Shown here piece by piece: positions 24,787-34,383 of a DNA stretch of 48,710 bases. The notes beneath the pieces were generated by a model. It did no database searches. It saw only the letters and a program-made list of their open reading frames with translations, and was not told the DNA's origin. The number at the start of each line of letters is the position of its first letter. Position 1 is the stretch's first letter. Source of the DNA: Oscillospiraceae bacterium (GTDB lineage: Bacteria; Bacillota; Clostridia; Oscillospirales; Oscillospiraceae); NCBI GenBank assembly GCA_017538965.1, contig JAFYHU010000070.1, forward strand, positions 1 through 48,710, in the 5' to 3' direction. The translations under genes and the position numbers were made by a program.

Positions 24787-26169
24787 TTATTCCCAGCGGG
24801 CGCGGTACTTATTCAGGAAGGCGGCGACCTGTTCGGGGGCGCGGCCGACGTAGTTTTCCGGGACGAGCAGCGCTTCCATGTCCTGCATGGAAAGGCCGAA
24901 CTCCGGGTGCCCGGCCAGGCGCCGGAGCAGATCGCAGTCTTCGCCGCGGTTCATCCGGGCAGCCGCTTCCATCGAACAGACCCGGATGACCTCATGAAGC
25001 TGCTGGCGGTCGCCGCCGCGTTTCACGGCCTCCATCAGCAGGTTCTCGGTCGTAATAAAGGGGAGCCAGTTCTCCACGTTCTTTGCGATGACGGCCTCGT
25101 TGACCTGAAGCCCGGAACAGACGTTCTCGGAAAGCTTCAGGATCGCATCGGCACAGAGGAAGGCTTCCGGCATGGAGAGGCGCCGGTTTGCCGAATCGTC
25201 CAGGGACCGTTCCAGCCATTGGGCCGATGCGGTCAGAGGCGCATTCATGCTCTCCGTCATCAGGTAGCGGCTCAGGGAACAGATCCGTTCGGAGCGCATG
25301 GGGTTGCGCTTGTAGGCCATCGCCGAAGATCCGATCTGGTTGGTTTCAAAGGGTTCCTGCAGTTCGCGGTCATGCTGAAGCAGCCGGATATCCTGGGCCA
25401 TCCGATAACAGCTCTGCGCAATTCCGCTCAGAACGTTCAGAATCCGGCTGTCCTGCTTCCGGGGATAGGTCTGGCCGCAGACCGGGAAGCATTCGTCAAA
25501 GCCGAAGGCCGCCGCCAGACGCTGATTCAGCAGATCGATCTTTGCGGCATCGCCTTCGAACAGGTCCATGAAGCTGGCTTCGGTCCCCGTCGTTCCCCGG
25601 CAGCCGAGAAAGCGCATTCCGCCGGTCACGGCATCCAGATCTTCCAGATCGGAGAGCAGATCCTGCATCCACAGGGTCGCCCGCTTTCCGACAGTGACCA
25701 GCTGAGCCGGCTGATAATGGGTATAGCCGAGGGTGGGAAGGGCCCGGGTACGCTCTGCAAAACCGGCAAGCGCCTTCAACAGAGCACGAAGCCGGCCGCG
25801 CAGCAGGAAGAGCGCGTCCCGATACAGAATCAGATCGCCGTTGTCGGTGACATAGCAGCTGGTCGCGCCGAGATGCAGGATGCCCGCGGCAGAGGGTGCC
25901 GCTTTCCCGTAGGCATAGATATGGGCCATGACATCGTGACGGACTTCCCTCTCACGCTGTTCGGCACAGGCAAAATCAATATCCGTCAGATGTTCTTCCA
26001 GATCCCGGATCTGTTCTTCGGTAATCGGAAGGCCGAGTTCGCGTTCCGTACGAGCCAGTTCCAGCCACAGCCGGCGCCAGGTCTCGATTCTTCTGCGCAT
26101 GGAGAAAAGCTGCGCCATTTCGGAAGAGGCATAGCGCACAACGAGGGGAGATTCGTACCTGTCAAGCAT
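24787..26169 (-). CDS. purB: Adenylosuccinate lyase
   Basis: Cleaves adenylosuccinate to AMP and SAICAR to AICAR in purine synthesis. The 460-residue protein shows the fumarase/aspartase superfamily signature SSAMAYKRNPMRSE (catalytic Ser in the flexible loop), the ATSCYVTDN segment and TLGYTHYQPAQ. It lies 12 bases after purA and 63 bases before lysR. Together with purA it completes IMP-to-AMP conversion. Confidence 0.95.
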   Translation of the reverse strand: MLDRYESPLVVRYASSEMAQLFSMRRRIETWRRLWLELARTERELGLPITEEQIRDLEEHLTDIDFACAEQREREVRHDVMAHIYAYGKAAPSAAGILHLGATSCYVTDNGDLILYRDALFLLRGRLRALLKALAGFAERTRALPTLGYTHYQPAQLVTVGKRATLWMQDLLSDLEDLDAVTGGMRFLGCRGTTGTEASFMDLFEGDAAKIDLLNQRLAAAFGFDECFPVCGQTYPRKQDSRILNVLSGIAQSCYRMAQDIRLLQHDRELQEPFETNQIGSSAMAYKRNPMRSERICSLSRYLMTESMNAPLTASAQWLERSLDDSANRRLSMPEAFLCADAILKLSENVCSGLQVNEAVIAKNVENWLPFITTENLLMEAVKRGGDRQQLHEVIRVCSMEAAARMNRGEDCDLLRRLAGHPEFGLSMQDMEALLVPENYVGRAPEQVAAFLNKYRARWE

Positions 26170-26181
26170 GAAAAGTTCCTC

Positions 26182-27462
26182 TTATCTCTGATGAATTACA
26201 TAGGCGTCCCGGTCCGGACCGACGGAAACATAGCGAATCGGACAGGCGAGTTTTTCTTCCACATAATCGACATAGCTTCTGGCGGCCTCCGGGAGATCCT
26301 TCCAGCTGCGGATGCCGGAAATGTCGCATTGCCAGCCTTCCAGCATTTCGATCACCGGCTTTGCCTGATCCAGCGCTGCCGGGAAGGGGAATTCCTCGGT
26401 CGGCTTTCCGCCCAGCTCATAATGGGTACAGACCGGAATCTGCTCCATATATCCTAACACATCCAGCTTCGTCAGCGCAAGCTCTGTTGTGCCCTGAACC
26501 CGAACGCCGTAGCGGGTCGCCACGAGGTCGATCGGGCCGACCCTCCTCGGACGGCCGGTCTTGGCGCCGTATTCTCCGCCTGCCTCGCGAAGGCGCGTCG
26601 CTTCCTTGCCAAACATCTCACAGACAAAGGGACCCTCGCCCACGCAGGTGGAATAGGCTTTCACCACGCCGATGACCTGATCCGGCTTTGCCGTCGGCAG
26701 GCCGGAACCCACGGGCGCATAGGCGGCAAGGGTGTTGGAGGATGTCGTATAGGGCCAGATGCCGTAGTCCAGGTCACGCAGGGCGCCCAGCTGAGCTTCA
26801 AACAGCAGGCTTTTTCCGGCCTGTGCCGCGCTGCGAAGGAAAGTGCCCGTATCGCAGAGGAAGGGCTTGATCTTCTCCCCGTAATCCGCGATCCAGGCTA
26901 TCAGTTCTTCCATGCTGCAGGGCGCGGCGCCGTAGACCCGGGTCAGGGTCAGGTTTTTCCACTCCAGCAATTCCTCAAGATGCTCGCGGAGTCTGTCCGG
27001 GTAAAACAGCTCGCCGGCAAGAACGGTCTTTTTCTGATACTTATCGGAGTAGAACGGCGCAATCCCCTGCTTGGTGGAACCGTATTTTCTGTCCCGCAGC
27101 CGCTCCTCTTCCAGTCCGTCCAGCTCGCGGTGCCAGGGAAGAAGCAGGGACGCCCGATCGCTGATTTTGAGATTCTCCGGGCTGACCTGTACGCCTTTGG
27201 AACGGACATCCTCGATTTCCGTCCAGAGGTTTTCCGGGTCGAGGGCCACACCGTTTCCGAGGACGTTGACGGCGGTCGGGCGGAAAATCCCGGCAGGAAG
27301 AAGATGAAGCGCAAACTTGCCGTACTGATTGACCACCGTATGGCCGGCGTTCCCGCCGCCCTGATAGCGGATCACAACGTCGTACCGCTCGGAAAGCAGG
27401 TCGACCATGCGTCCTTTTCCTTCGTCGCCCCAGTTCACGCCGACAATCGCACAGGTTTTCAT
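26182..27462 (-). CDS. purA: Adenylosuccinate synthase
   Basis: GTP-dependent ligation of IMP and aspartate, the first committed step to AMP. The 426-residue protein has the P-loop-like GVNWGDEGKGRMVD start, GGGNAGHTV, and the C-terminal TKLDVL guanine-binding segment, all at expected places. Usual family members begin GAQWGDEGKG; the N here is a mild variation. It is 19 bases after guaA and 12 before purB, one operon. Confidence 0.95.
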   Translation of the reverse strand: MKTCAIVGVNWGDEGKGRMVDLLSERYDVVIRYQGGGNAGHTVVNQYGKFALHLLPAGIFRPTAVNVLGNGVALDPENLWTEIEDVRSKGVQVSPENLKISDRASLLLPWHRELDGLEEERLRDRKYGSTKQGIAPFYSDKYQKKTVLAGELFYPDRLREHLEELLEWKNLTLTRVYGAAPCSMEELIAWIADYGEKIKPFLCDTGTFLRSAAQAGKSLLFEAQLGALRDLDYGIWPYTTSSNTLAAYAPVGSGLPTAKPDQVIGVVKAYSTCVGEGPFVCEMFGKEATRLREAGGEYGAKTGRPRRVGPIDLVATRYGVRVQGTTELALTKLDVLGYMEQIPVCTHYELGGKPTEEFPFPAALDQAKPVIEMLEGWQCDISGIRSWKDLPEAARSYVDYVEEKLACPIRYVSVGPDRDAYVIHQR

Positions 27463-27481
27463 GATATGCCTTCTTTCTGTA

Positions 27482-29017
27482 TTATTCGTACTCTACCGTA
27501 GCGGGGGGTTTTCCGGTGATGTCGTAGAAAACGCGGTTGACGCCGGGCACCTCGTTGACAATGCGGTTGGACACCCGGTCCAGCAGATCAAAGGGCAGGC
27601 GCGCCCAGTCCGCCGTCATAAAGTCCTCTGTCGTCACAGCCCGCAGCGCAACGGCGCAGTCGTAGCTGCGCGCATCGCCCATGACGCCCACGGAGTGCAT
27701 ATTGGTCAGCGCCGCAAAGTACTGGCTGCAACTGCGGGAGAGGCCGTTGCGGAGCATTTCCTCGCGGAAGATCGCGTCCGCCCGGCGCAGAATATTCAGT
27801 TTCTCGCGCGTCACTTCGCCGATGATGCGGATGGCGAGCCCCGGGCCGGGGAAGGGCTGACGCATGACCAGACTCTCCGGAAGGCTGAGGCTTAGGCCGA
27901 GCTCGCGCACTTCGTCCTTGAAGAGCATGCGCAGCGGTTCCAGAATTTCCCGGAACTCGACGATGTCCGGCAGGCCGCCGACGTTATGGTGGCTCTTGAT
28001 CACGGCCGCGCTGCCGGCGCCGCTTTCGATGACATCCGGATAGATGGTACCCTGGGCGAGGAAATCGACGGCTCCGATCTTTCTGGCTTCTTCCTCAAAA
28101 ACGCGGATGAATTCCTCGCCGATGATTTTCCGCTTCTGCTCAGGTTCCGAGATGCCGGAGAGCCAGCTCAGAAAGCGCTCTTCCGCATCGACCCGGATCA
28201 GGCGCAGGCTGCGGTCGGCAAAGGCATTGACCACTTCCTCCGCCTCGTTCTCGCGGAGCAGACCGTGATCGACAAAGACGCAGATCAGCCGGTCGCCCAC
28301 AGCCTCGGACAGCAGCGCGGCGGCCACCGAGGAGTCGACTCCGCCGGAGAGGGCAAGCAGCACCCTGCCGTCGTCAACCTTTTCGCGGATTTCTTCTACG
28401 CTTCGCCGGCGGAAATCCTCAATGGTCCAGTCACCGGCAGCCTTGCAGATCAAAAACAGGAAGTTTTTGAGAATGGCCCGGCCGTATTCGGTGTGATTGA
28501 CCTCCGGATGGAACTGAACGCCGTAAAAGCCGCGGGCTTCGTCGCAGACGGCGGCGCTGGGGCAGGCGGCCGATTCCGCGGACAGGGAAAAGCCTTCCGG
28601 GAGGCACGCAATATAATCTCCGTGACTCATCCATACAACGCTTTCTTCCGGCAGCCCCGAGAAAAGCGGGCAGGACAGATCAAAGCGCACGGTCGTTTTG
28701 CCGTATTCCCGCGCGGTATCCGACTGGGCCGGGGAAACCCGCCCTCCCAGTTCCTGCGCAAGGAGCTGGCAGCCGTAACAGATCCCGAGAATCGGGACAC
28801 CGAGGCTGAAAATCCGGGGATCGACATGCGGCGCTGTCGGATCATAGACCGACTGTGGTCCGCCGGTAAAGATGATCCCGATGGGATCATAACTGCGAAT
28901 CTCTTCCAGCGGCATCGACCAGGGATGTACTTCGCAATACACATGGTTTTCCCGAACGCGCCGCGCAATCAGGCGGTTATACTGTCCCCCGAAATCCAGA
29001 ATCAGGATCTTCTGCAT
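27482..29017 (-). CDS. guaA: GMP synthase (glutamine-hydrolysing)
   Basis: Converts XMP to GMP with glutamine and ATP. The 511-residue protein starts at the ATG behind GGAGGAGGAG; the longer frame upstream is not needed. The N-terminal class I amidotransferase domain has the Cys in GICYGCQLL and HPEV; the ATP-pyrophosphatase domain carries SGGVDSS; the C-terminal dimerisation domain ends PATVEYE, the conserved GuaA tail. It heads the guaA-purA-purB-lysR group and is divergent from glnA. Confidence 0.96.
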   Translation of the reverse strand: MQKILILDFGGQYNRLIARRVRENHVYCEVHPWSMPLEEIRSYDPIGIIFTGGPQSVYDPTAPHVDPRIFSLGVPILGICYGCQLLAQELGGRVSPAQSDTAREYGKTTVRFDLSCPLFSGLPEESVVWMSHGDYIACLPEGFSLSAESAACPSAAVCDEARGFYGVQFHPEVNHTEYGRAILKNFLFLICKAAGDWTIEDFRRRSVEEIREKVDDGRVLLALSGGVDSSVAAALLSEAVGDRLICVFVDHGLLRENEAEEVVNAFADRSLRLIRVDAEERFLSWLSGISEPEQKRKIIGEEFIRVFEEEARKIGAVDFLAQGTIYPDVIESGAGSAAVIKSHHNVGGLPDIVEFREILEPLRMLFKDEVRELGLSLSLPESLVMRQPFPGPGLAIRIIGEVTREKLNILRRADAIFREEMLRNGLSRSCSQYFAALTNMHSVGVMGDARSYDCAVALRAVTTEDFMTADWARLPFDLLDRVSNRIVNEVPGVNRVFYDITGKPPATVEYE

Positions 29018-29088
29018 AGGCTCCTCCTCCGATCGCTTTTCCGTTCCGTCTGTTCCGCCGGGAAAGGCAAACACTCATCCATTGGAGT

Positions 29089-29117
29089 ATCATAACACAG
29101 AAGCACGGAAAATAATA
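29089..29117 (-). promoter_or_regulatory. Likely guaA promoter with weak -35
   Basis: Minus-strand TATGAT (29089-29094) with only ATTATT 17 bases upstream (29112-29117). The poor -35 and an inverted repeat centred about 66 bases before the expected start suggest dependence on an activator. Confidence 0.45.
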
Positions 29118-29131
29118 ATATGCTTCCCTTT

Positions 29132-29164
29132 CGGCTTATCATACGATTTTTATATGATAAGCCG
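29132..29164. promoter_or_regulatory. Large inverted repeat with T-N11-A core, candidate LysR site
   Basis: Perfect 11-bp arms CGGCTTATCAT and ATGATAAGCCG separated by exactly 11 bases. The innermost T (29142) and A (29154) form the T-N11-A box of LysR-type regulators. Another ATCATACGA half-site in reverse lies at about 29183-29191. It sits between divergent guaA and glnA. Confidence 0.65.
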
Positions 29165-29211
29165 CTCAATATAATAGCTCTTTCGTATGATTATCCTTCG
29201 GTGATCGGTAT

Positions 29212-29240
29212 TTTAACTGCGGCGGCCTGCGTGCTATGAT
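29212..29240 (+). promoter_or_regulatory. Likely glnA promoter
   Basis: TTTAAC (29212-29217), 17 bases and TATGAT (29235-29240), 37 bases before the ATG. A second TATAAT at 29170-29175 with a poor -35 inside the inverted repeat could be an additional, regulated promoter. Confidence 0.5.
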
Positions 29241-29276
29241 TGCATGTGATTTTTTTATACCAAAGGGGGAATTTCC

Positions 29277-31370
29277 ATGAAGACGGTTCCGGAACTGTTC
29301 GGAAGCATGGTATTTGACGACAAGGTCATGCGGGCAAAACTCTCGGCAGATGTTTACCGAAATCTGAAGGAAACCATCCGCAAGGGCAAGAAGCTGGATC
29401 TCTCGGTCGCCAACGCCGTGGCAGACGCCATGTGCGCCTGGGCCGTGGAGAACGGCGCGACACATTTTACCCACTGGTTCCAGCCGCTCACGGGCATCAC
29501 GGCTGAGAAGCACGACGGCTTCATCTCCCCGGCGCCGGACAGCCACGTGATCATGAAGTTCTCCGGCAAGGAACTGATCACCGGGGAGCCGGACGCTTCC
29601 AGTTTCCCCTCCGGCGGTCTGCGCGCGACCTTTGAAGCCAGAGGCTATACTGCCTGGGATCCGACCTCCTATGCGTTCATCAAGGAAAAGACGCTCTGCA
29701 TCCCCACCGCCTTCTGCTCCTACGGAGGCGAGGCGCTGGACAAGAAGACGCCCCTGCTGAGAAGCATGGAGGCGCTGAACCGGCAGGCAATGCGGGTGCT
29801 GCGCCTGTTCGGGAACGCCGATGTGCAGCGGGTCGTTTCCAATGTCGGTCCGGAGCAGGAATACTTCCTCATCGACCGGGATATGTATCTGAAGAGAAAG
29901 GACCTGATCTATACCGGCCGTACTCTCTTCGGTGCAAAGCCGCCCAAAGGGCAGGAGCTGGACGACCACTACTTCGGCGCCATCAAGCCGCGGGTGAAGG
30001 CCTTCATGGAAGACCTGAACGAAGAGCTGTGGAAGCTGGGCATCTATGCCAAGACGGAGCACAACGAGGTTGCCCCCGGCCAGCATGAGCTGGCGCCGAT
30101 TTTCACCGTCAGCAACATCGCCTCGGACCACAACCAGCTGATGATGGAAATTATGAAGAAGGTCGCCCGCAAGCACAACCTGATGTGCCTGCTGCATGAA
30201 AAGCCCTTCGCCGGCGTCAACGGCAGCGGCAAGCATAACAACTGGTCTCTGTCCACGGACACCGGCGTGAACCTGCTGAGTCCCGGCGAAACCCCGTATG
30301 AGAACGCACAGTTCCTGCTGTTTCTGGTCGCCGTCATCAAAGCCGTAGACGACTATCAGGGCCTGCTGCGTCTGAGCGTCGCCTCGGCAGGCAACGATCA
30401 CCGGCTGGGCGCGAACGAAGCGCCGCCCGCCGTGATCTCGATCTTCCTCGGGGATGAGCTCAGCGCCATTCTGGAAGCCATCGAAACGGATGCTCCCTAT
30501 GCGGGTTCCCATGCCCGGCGGCTGAGACTGGGCGCGGATGTGCTGCCGCGCTTCAACCGGGATACCACCGACCGGAACCGCACTTCTCCCTTCGCCTTTA
30601 CGGGAAACAAATTCGAATTCCGGATGGTCGGCTCCAACGATTCCATCTCCGGCGCAAACATCATGCTCAACGCCGCCGTCGCTGAGAGCCTGCGGCAGTT
30701 CGCCGATCAGCTGGAGAACGGCGAGGGTGACTTCGATTCCCGCCTGCACGATCTGATCAAAGAGACGATTGTCCAGCACAAGCGGATTCTCTTCAACGGC
30801 AACGGCTACGACGATGCCTGGATTCAGGAGGCGGTCGAAAAAAGAGGACTCCTGAATCTGCGCACCACGCCGGACGCCCTGCAGATGGTGCTGGTTCCGG
30901 AGAACGTGGAGATGCTGGTCCGGCACGGGGTTCTCTCCGAGGCGGAGATCGCCTCGCGGTATGAGATTTCCATGGAAAACTACGTCCGCACCGTGCATAT
31001 TGAAGCGCTCACCATGGCGGACATGGCAAGAAGAGAAATTCTGCCTGCGATCATCCGTTACTGCGGCGATCTCACCGATTCCGTTCTCGCAAAGCGAAAG
31101 GCATGGCCGGAGCTTCCCTGTGAGTGCGAGACGAAACTGATTCTGACGCTTTCCGGCCTGATCGACGGGATCGACAAGGCCATCGAGGATCTGGCTTCCT
31201 GCGCGGATGCCAAAGCGGATCAGGACAGCACCGAACAGGCATTCTATATCCGGGATGTCGTTCTCGGCAAGATGGCAGCGCTTCGCGCGCTGTGCGACAA
31301 AGCCGAAACCCTCACGGCAGCATCCTATTGGCCGTTCCCGACTTACGGTGATCTGCTGTTCGGGGTATAA
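29277..31370 (+). CDS. glnA: Glutamine synthetase, type III
   Basis: ATP-dependent synthesis of glutamine from glutamate and ammonia. At 697 residues it is the long GlnN/type III form. Recognisable features are the N-terminal LFGSMVFDD segment, [39 protein letters not shown], the metal-binding [10 protein letters not shown] and [18 protein letters not shown], and the active-site [20 protein letters not shown] lies before the ATG. It is monocistronic, with its own terminator, and divergent from guaA with a shared regulatory region. It supplies glutamine to GuaA, AsnB, PyrG and GlmS, encoded on the opposite side. Confidence 0.95.
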   Translation: MKTVPELFGSMVFDDKVMRAKLSADVYRNLKETIRKGKKLDLSVANAVADAMCAWAVENGATHFTHWFQPLTGITAEKHDGFISPAPDSHVIMKFSGKELITGEPDASSFPSGGLRATFEARGYTAWDPTSYAFIKEKTLCIPTAFCSYGGEALDKKTPLLRSMEALNRQAMRVLRLFGNADVQRVVSNVGPEQEYFLIDRDMYLKRKDLIYTGRTLFGAKPPKGQELDDHYFGAIKPRVKAFMEDLNEELWKLGIYAKTEHNEVAPGQHELAPIFTVSNIASDHNQLMMEIMKKVARKHNLMCLLHEKPFAGVNGSGKHNNWSLSTDTGVNLLSPGETPYENAQFLLFLVAVIKAVDDYQGLLRLSVASAGNDHRLGANEAPPAVISIFLGDELSAILEAIETDAPYAGSHARRLRLGADVLPRFNRDTTDRNRTSPFAFTGNKFEFRMVGSNDSISGANIMLNAAVAESLRQFADQLENGEGDFDSRLHDLIKETIVQHKRILFNGNGYDDAWIQEAVEKRGLLNLRTTPDALQMVLVPENVEMLVRHGVLSEAEIASRYEISMENYVRTVHIEALTMADMARREILPAIIRYCGDLTDSVLAKRKAWPELPCECETKLILTLSGLIDGIDKAIEDLASCADAKADQDSTEQAFYIRDVVLGKMAALRALCDKAETLTAASYWPFPTYGDLLFGV

Positions 31371-31410
31371 TCACAGCAAAACGCAGCGTATTCCTATCCT
31401 GATAAGCATC

Positions 31411-31459
31411 GGGGCGGTTCCCCGCGCAGCCGCGCGCAGGGAACCGCCTCTGTTTTTTT
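31411..31459 (+). terminator. Terminator of glnA
   Basis: A 12-bp stem GGGGCGGTTCCC / GGGAACCGCCTC (one G-T pair) followed by TGTTTTTTT. Confidence 0.85.
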
Positions 31460-31469
31460 GAATCCTCTC

Positions 31470-32588
31470 TCAGGTTCTTTTCTTCAGACGGGTCTCTCTC
31501 CTCGCAGAGACCCGTGCGCCGGCGGCATGAACCAGCAGCGCCCAGGGAATCATGCTGAGCAGGACGAGCAGGAAGGATGCCGGCGCAAGGAGATCAAGCT
31601 TTGAACCGGTGAGCGTATTCAGGAGCAGGTAATCCTGCATGATATTGTTGTGCACATAGTAAACTGCCGCGGACAGGCCGCCGAGCCACACCAGCGGCTC
31701 CAGGGAAAGCAAAGCGCGGATCGGCTTCAGGTTCAGCGCCGCCAGAAGAATGCCAGGTGCCGCCACAAAGGTAAAATAGCGGACATAGCGCATGGTGCCG
31801 AGCGTGCCGAAGACACGTTCAAAGCCCAGAGCGGTATGCAGCAGGAAGAAGCCCGTTACAAAGCCGAACCACAGCAGGCTGACAAGCGTTCTCTGACGCT
31901 CCGAAGCCCAGGTCTGAAACTCACACAGCAGAGCGCCGAGGAAGAAGGGCACATATCCGCGGCCGTCAAAGATCCACAAGAAGGGACGATTCGGCGTACG
32001 ATCCAGGCAGATCCAGCCGAGAAAAACCATGCCTGCGCAGAGCGTCAGATAGACGCCGCGCTTTTTCCCAAGTCTGCACACGGGATAATAGAGAAGCGTG
32101 CACAAAAGAAGGACATCGATATACCACATGGTGGTAGCAACCGGAAGCCCGGTTTGGGCATAGGAAGTAAACCAGCCGGTATTGATCATCAGGACGGAAA
32201 GCAGAAAGCGCAGCGGGGAAACGGAAGCCGCCCCGGCTGTCAGTCCGGCCTGTCCCAGAAGGAACAGATTGAGCAGCGCCCACAGATTGACAATTACGGA
32301 CGCGCCGAACAGTTTCAGAAACTTTCGTTTTGCATACGCGCCGAAGGACAGGTCTTCCATCCGGCTGCGGGTGTGCCAGGCGGTCAGGAAACCGGAGAGC
32401 AGGAAGAACATCTCGGAAGCGTTCTTCGCATATTCGAAGAAGTATTGCGATCGCGGGTACCAAGGCAGCATGTCGCGGCCAAGGCCCGGATCGTCAACAT
32501 ACAGGCAGAAATAATGGTAGCAGACGATACACAGGCAGGCCAGAGCGCGCAGGCCCGTGATGCTGCCAAACTGTTTTTGATTCTTCAT
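31470..32588 (-). CDS. Acyltransferase 3 family membrane protein
   Basis: Polytopic membrane O-acyltransferase of the OafA/YrhL type (372 residues, about ten hydrophobic segments), which transfers acetyl or similar groups to cell-surface glycans. The N-terminal signature TGLRALACLCIVCYH has the conserved Arg14 and His25, and EMFFLLSGFL follows in the second segment. There is no extra extracytoplasmic SGNH domain. An extended -10 promoter (TGGTATAAT, minus strand, 32623-32628) precedes it. Its exact substrate is unknown; peptidoglycan or a surface polysaccharide is likely. Confidence 0.88.
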   Translation of the reverse strand: MKNQKQFGSITGLRALACLCIVCYHYFCLYVDDPGLGRDMLPWYPRSQYFFEYAKNASEMFFLLSGFLTAWHTRSRMEDLSFGAYAKRKFLKLFGASVIVNLWALLNLFLLGQAGLTAGAASVSPLRFLLSVLMINTGWFTSYAQTGLPVATTMWYIDVLLLCTLLYYPVCRLGKKRGVYLTLCAGMVFLGWICLDRTPNRPFLWIFDGRGYVPFFLGALLCEFQTWASERQRTLVSLLWFGFVTGFFLLHTALGFERVFGTLGTMRYVRYFTFVAAPGILLAALNLKPIRALLSLEPLVWLGGLSAAVYYVHNNIMQDYLLLNTLTGSKLDLLAPASFLLVLLSMIPWALLVHAAGARVSARRETRLKKRT

Positions 32589-32788
32589 GCTTCACCTGCC
32601 TGACTCGAGCGGAGTGATTTTCATTATACCATCGGCCGGACGGTTCCCGCAAGGCAGAAAAGCAGCAGCCCGAAGCGGGATCCTCGTCCTCACCTCGGGC
32701 CGGCTATGGGTTTTTGATCATCTTTCGCTCCGTTTTCTCCGCAGACCTGCTTCCTTCGTTCTGTATATCCACTGACCTCCGTCAGATA

Positions 32789-32819
32789 TCCGGTCGGTTA
32801 CCGGCTTTCTTTTTTTTTG
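32789..32819 (+). terminator. Orphan plus-strand terminator
   Basis: CCGGT / ACCGG stem followed by CTTTCTTTTTTTTT, preceded by CTGAC/GTCAG. No plus-strand gene lies upstream in 32589-32788, so it may end a small RNA or readthrough from glnA. Confidence 0.45.
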
Positions 32820-32820
32820 C

Positions 32821-33024
32821 TTAATGTCTCAGAACATTCAGCCTTGCTGCCAGCTTGGCCTTGTGATCCTCGTCTTCCCACACCGCAAAGCCGCAGATGA
32901 TCGGTGTGACGACATTGAAGAGGAAATTGAAGATCAGGGGTTTGCCCACGGCAAAGGTCCCCAGAAGCCAGACTGCATTGATCGCAACGAGCATCACAAC
33001 AACATTCAACACAAATTTCTTCAC
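32821..33024 (-). CDS. Small two-helix membrane protein
   Basis: A 67-residue protein starting at GTG 33024, nine bases after AAAGGGGG. Two hydrophobic segments are visible (about residues 4-26 and 32-50), then a charged tail EDEDHKAKLAARLN. I do not recognise a family. It stands alone between the acyltransferase and the accessory island. Confidence 0.6.
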   Translation of the reverse strand: MKKFVLNVVVMLVAINAVWLLGTFAVGKPLIFNFLFNVVTPIICGFAVWEDEDHKAKLAARLNVLRH

Positions 33025-33087
33025 GGTGTTTCCCCCCTTTGCTCTGTTTTTCTGATTGCATGCACAATATAGCACGGAAACCATCAC

Positions 33088-33304
33088 AAAACTGTCACAG
33101 AGCTTATCAGCGGGCCGGCTCCGCGGGAGGGCTCTTCCGCACAGAAAGACCGCACCTTGTGTTCATTCAAATAAACGGCATAGAAACTATAATACTTTCC
33201 CAAGCAGAAGTGAAGTATTTTAATTTTATGCTTATTTTTTTAATACTATATGCTAAAATCGGAAACACTTAAAAATATAGACTGGAAATTAAGGAAGAAT
33301 AATT
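33088..33304. other. AT-rich intergenic stretch
   Basis: AT-rich, lying between the small membrane protein and the accessory island. No gene, repeat or convincing structured RNA is seen in it. Confidence 0.5.
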
Positions 33305-33565
33305 ATGGCGTACAAGGAATTAAAAAAAACCTATTATAAACTGCATAAAGAACCGTTTGCATCTTTCTATTCTGATTTCTATTCGTATACTCATATACCG
33401 TTTGCTTTTGCAGACTATTACAAAAGCCAGAACCAGAGCCCGTCCTTCCTGCGTGAGAAGAACGGGCTCTTTGAATGTTATCCTACACCGTGGCCGGTGC
33501 CGAAATCCAGCTGCACACAACCGGGGAGCTTTGTCAACTGCAGATACATAGGAGCTCCTTCCTGA
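33305..33565 (+). pseudogene. Short open frame, possible fragment of a larger gene
   Basis: An 86-codon frame starting ATG with AAGGAAG eight bases upstream. The first 40 residues (MAYKELKKTYYKLHKEPFAS, then FYSDFYSYTHIPFAF) look like a genuine protein start and resemble from memory the N-terminal region of some Fic-family proteins. After about residue 43 the frame runs through a terminator hairpin and into the antisense of the anti-sigma gene. I read it as the 5' remnant of a gene cut off by the neighbouring insertion. Weakly supported. Confidence 0.35.
33435..33470 (-). terminator. Hairpin ending the sigma/anti-sigma operon
   Basis: AGAGCCCGT / ACGGGCTCT with an inner CTTC/GAAG extension. 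The minus-strand side has only a broken T run, so termination strength is uncertain. Confidence 0.55.
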
Positions 33566-34383
33566 TCGCCGTCAAAAAAGATTGTCAGGTAATAGTTGTC
33601 GGTGTTGTCTGAAGGCATGTCTTTCAGCAGAGAATCTGCAGCCACCGGACTCCAATGGGAATCATAGAAGACTTCATCCACTGTGTCGGCCAAACGATAA
33701 CCCGAGAAGCCCCAATACTTCGCCAGCAAGTTCAGGAAGCGGTCTACCGTCATGTCGGCAGGGAAAATGTCATCAAAATTATCGTAAAAATACAGGGTAC
33801 GTTCGACGTCAGGCCGTTCAGGGTCGCGAGCCAGTGTAACCGAGCCGACAGGTTCCTCACCTTCTTCAGGCCTAGCATCAATCCAGGCTTGTGTAATCTT
33901 TCCCGTCAGGGTATCAACCCGCAAATTACAGCCATATTTACGCCGGACAAGATTCTCCGGCGGTGTCTGGTCACCCCAGTCAATCGGGCCGAGATACCAA
34001 CGAACATCATAGCTGTGGGTAAAAAACCTGCCATACCAGTAATCGTTTCCCTTCTTCTCGTCTATTTCGACAATGGCGTCGGGGTCGCCTTCAAAGCAGA
34101 TGTCAGAGGAAAGCAAACCCATCTCTTTCAAAACCTCAAGCTCCTGCAACGCGACCTTCTGTGCAGCTTCGGGACTTGCTACGCTGTTTTTCACCGCAAC
34201 TGCCGAGGTTCCCAGCGCAAGAATCATCGCTGCAGCCAACGCAAAGGTGAAAATGCGTTTCTTTTTCATATGTGCACTTCTTTCCGGAGCGTCTGCTGCA
34301 TCTTCGGGAGCGTAATGGACAGACTCTATTATATACCGGTCATTGATCCCGGCGAGTGCCTGAAACTTTTCTTCCCGATTCAT
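33478..34383 (-). CDS. Putative anti-sigma factor
   Basis: A 301-residue single-pass membrane protein: a short cytoplasmic N-terminus (1-42), a transmembrane helix (about 44-66, FALAAAMILALGTSAVAV), then an extracellular domain of about 235 residues with acidic and aromatic content (DYWYGRFFTHSYDVRWYLG). It overlaps the ECF sigma gene by four bases (ATGA). That arrangement, and the topology, argue for an anti-sigma factor or envelope sensor. No zinc-binding anti-sigma motif (HxxxCxxC) is present, so this is inference from context. Confidence 0.65.
   Translation of the reverse strand: MNREEKFQALAGINDRYIIESVHYAPEDAADAPERSAHMKKKRIFTFALAAAMILALGTSAVAVKNSVASPEAAQKVALQELEVLKEMGLLSSDICFEGDPDAIVEIDEKKGNDYWYGRFFTHSYDVRWYLGPIDWGDQTPPENLVRRKYGCNLRVDTLTGKITQAWIDARPEEGEEPVGSVTLARDPERPDVERTLYFYDNFDDIFPADMTVDRFLNLLAKYWGFSGYRLADTVDEVFYDSHWSPVAADSLLKDMPSDNTDNYYLTIFFDGDQEGAPMYLQLTKLPGCVQLDFGTGHGVG

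Noticed and set aside
29166-30998. Minus-strand open frame of 610 codons
   Set aside because: Antisense to glnA; it would also cross the glnA promoter region.
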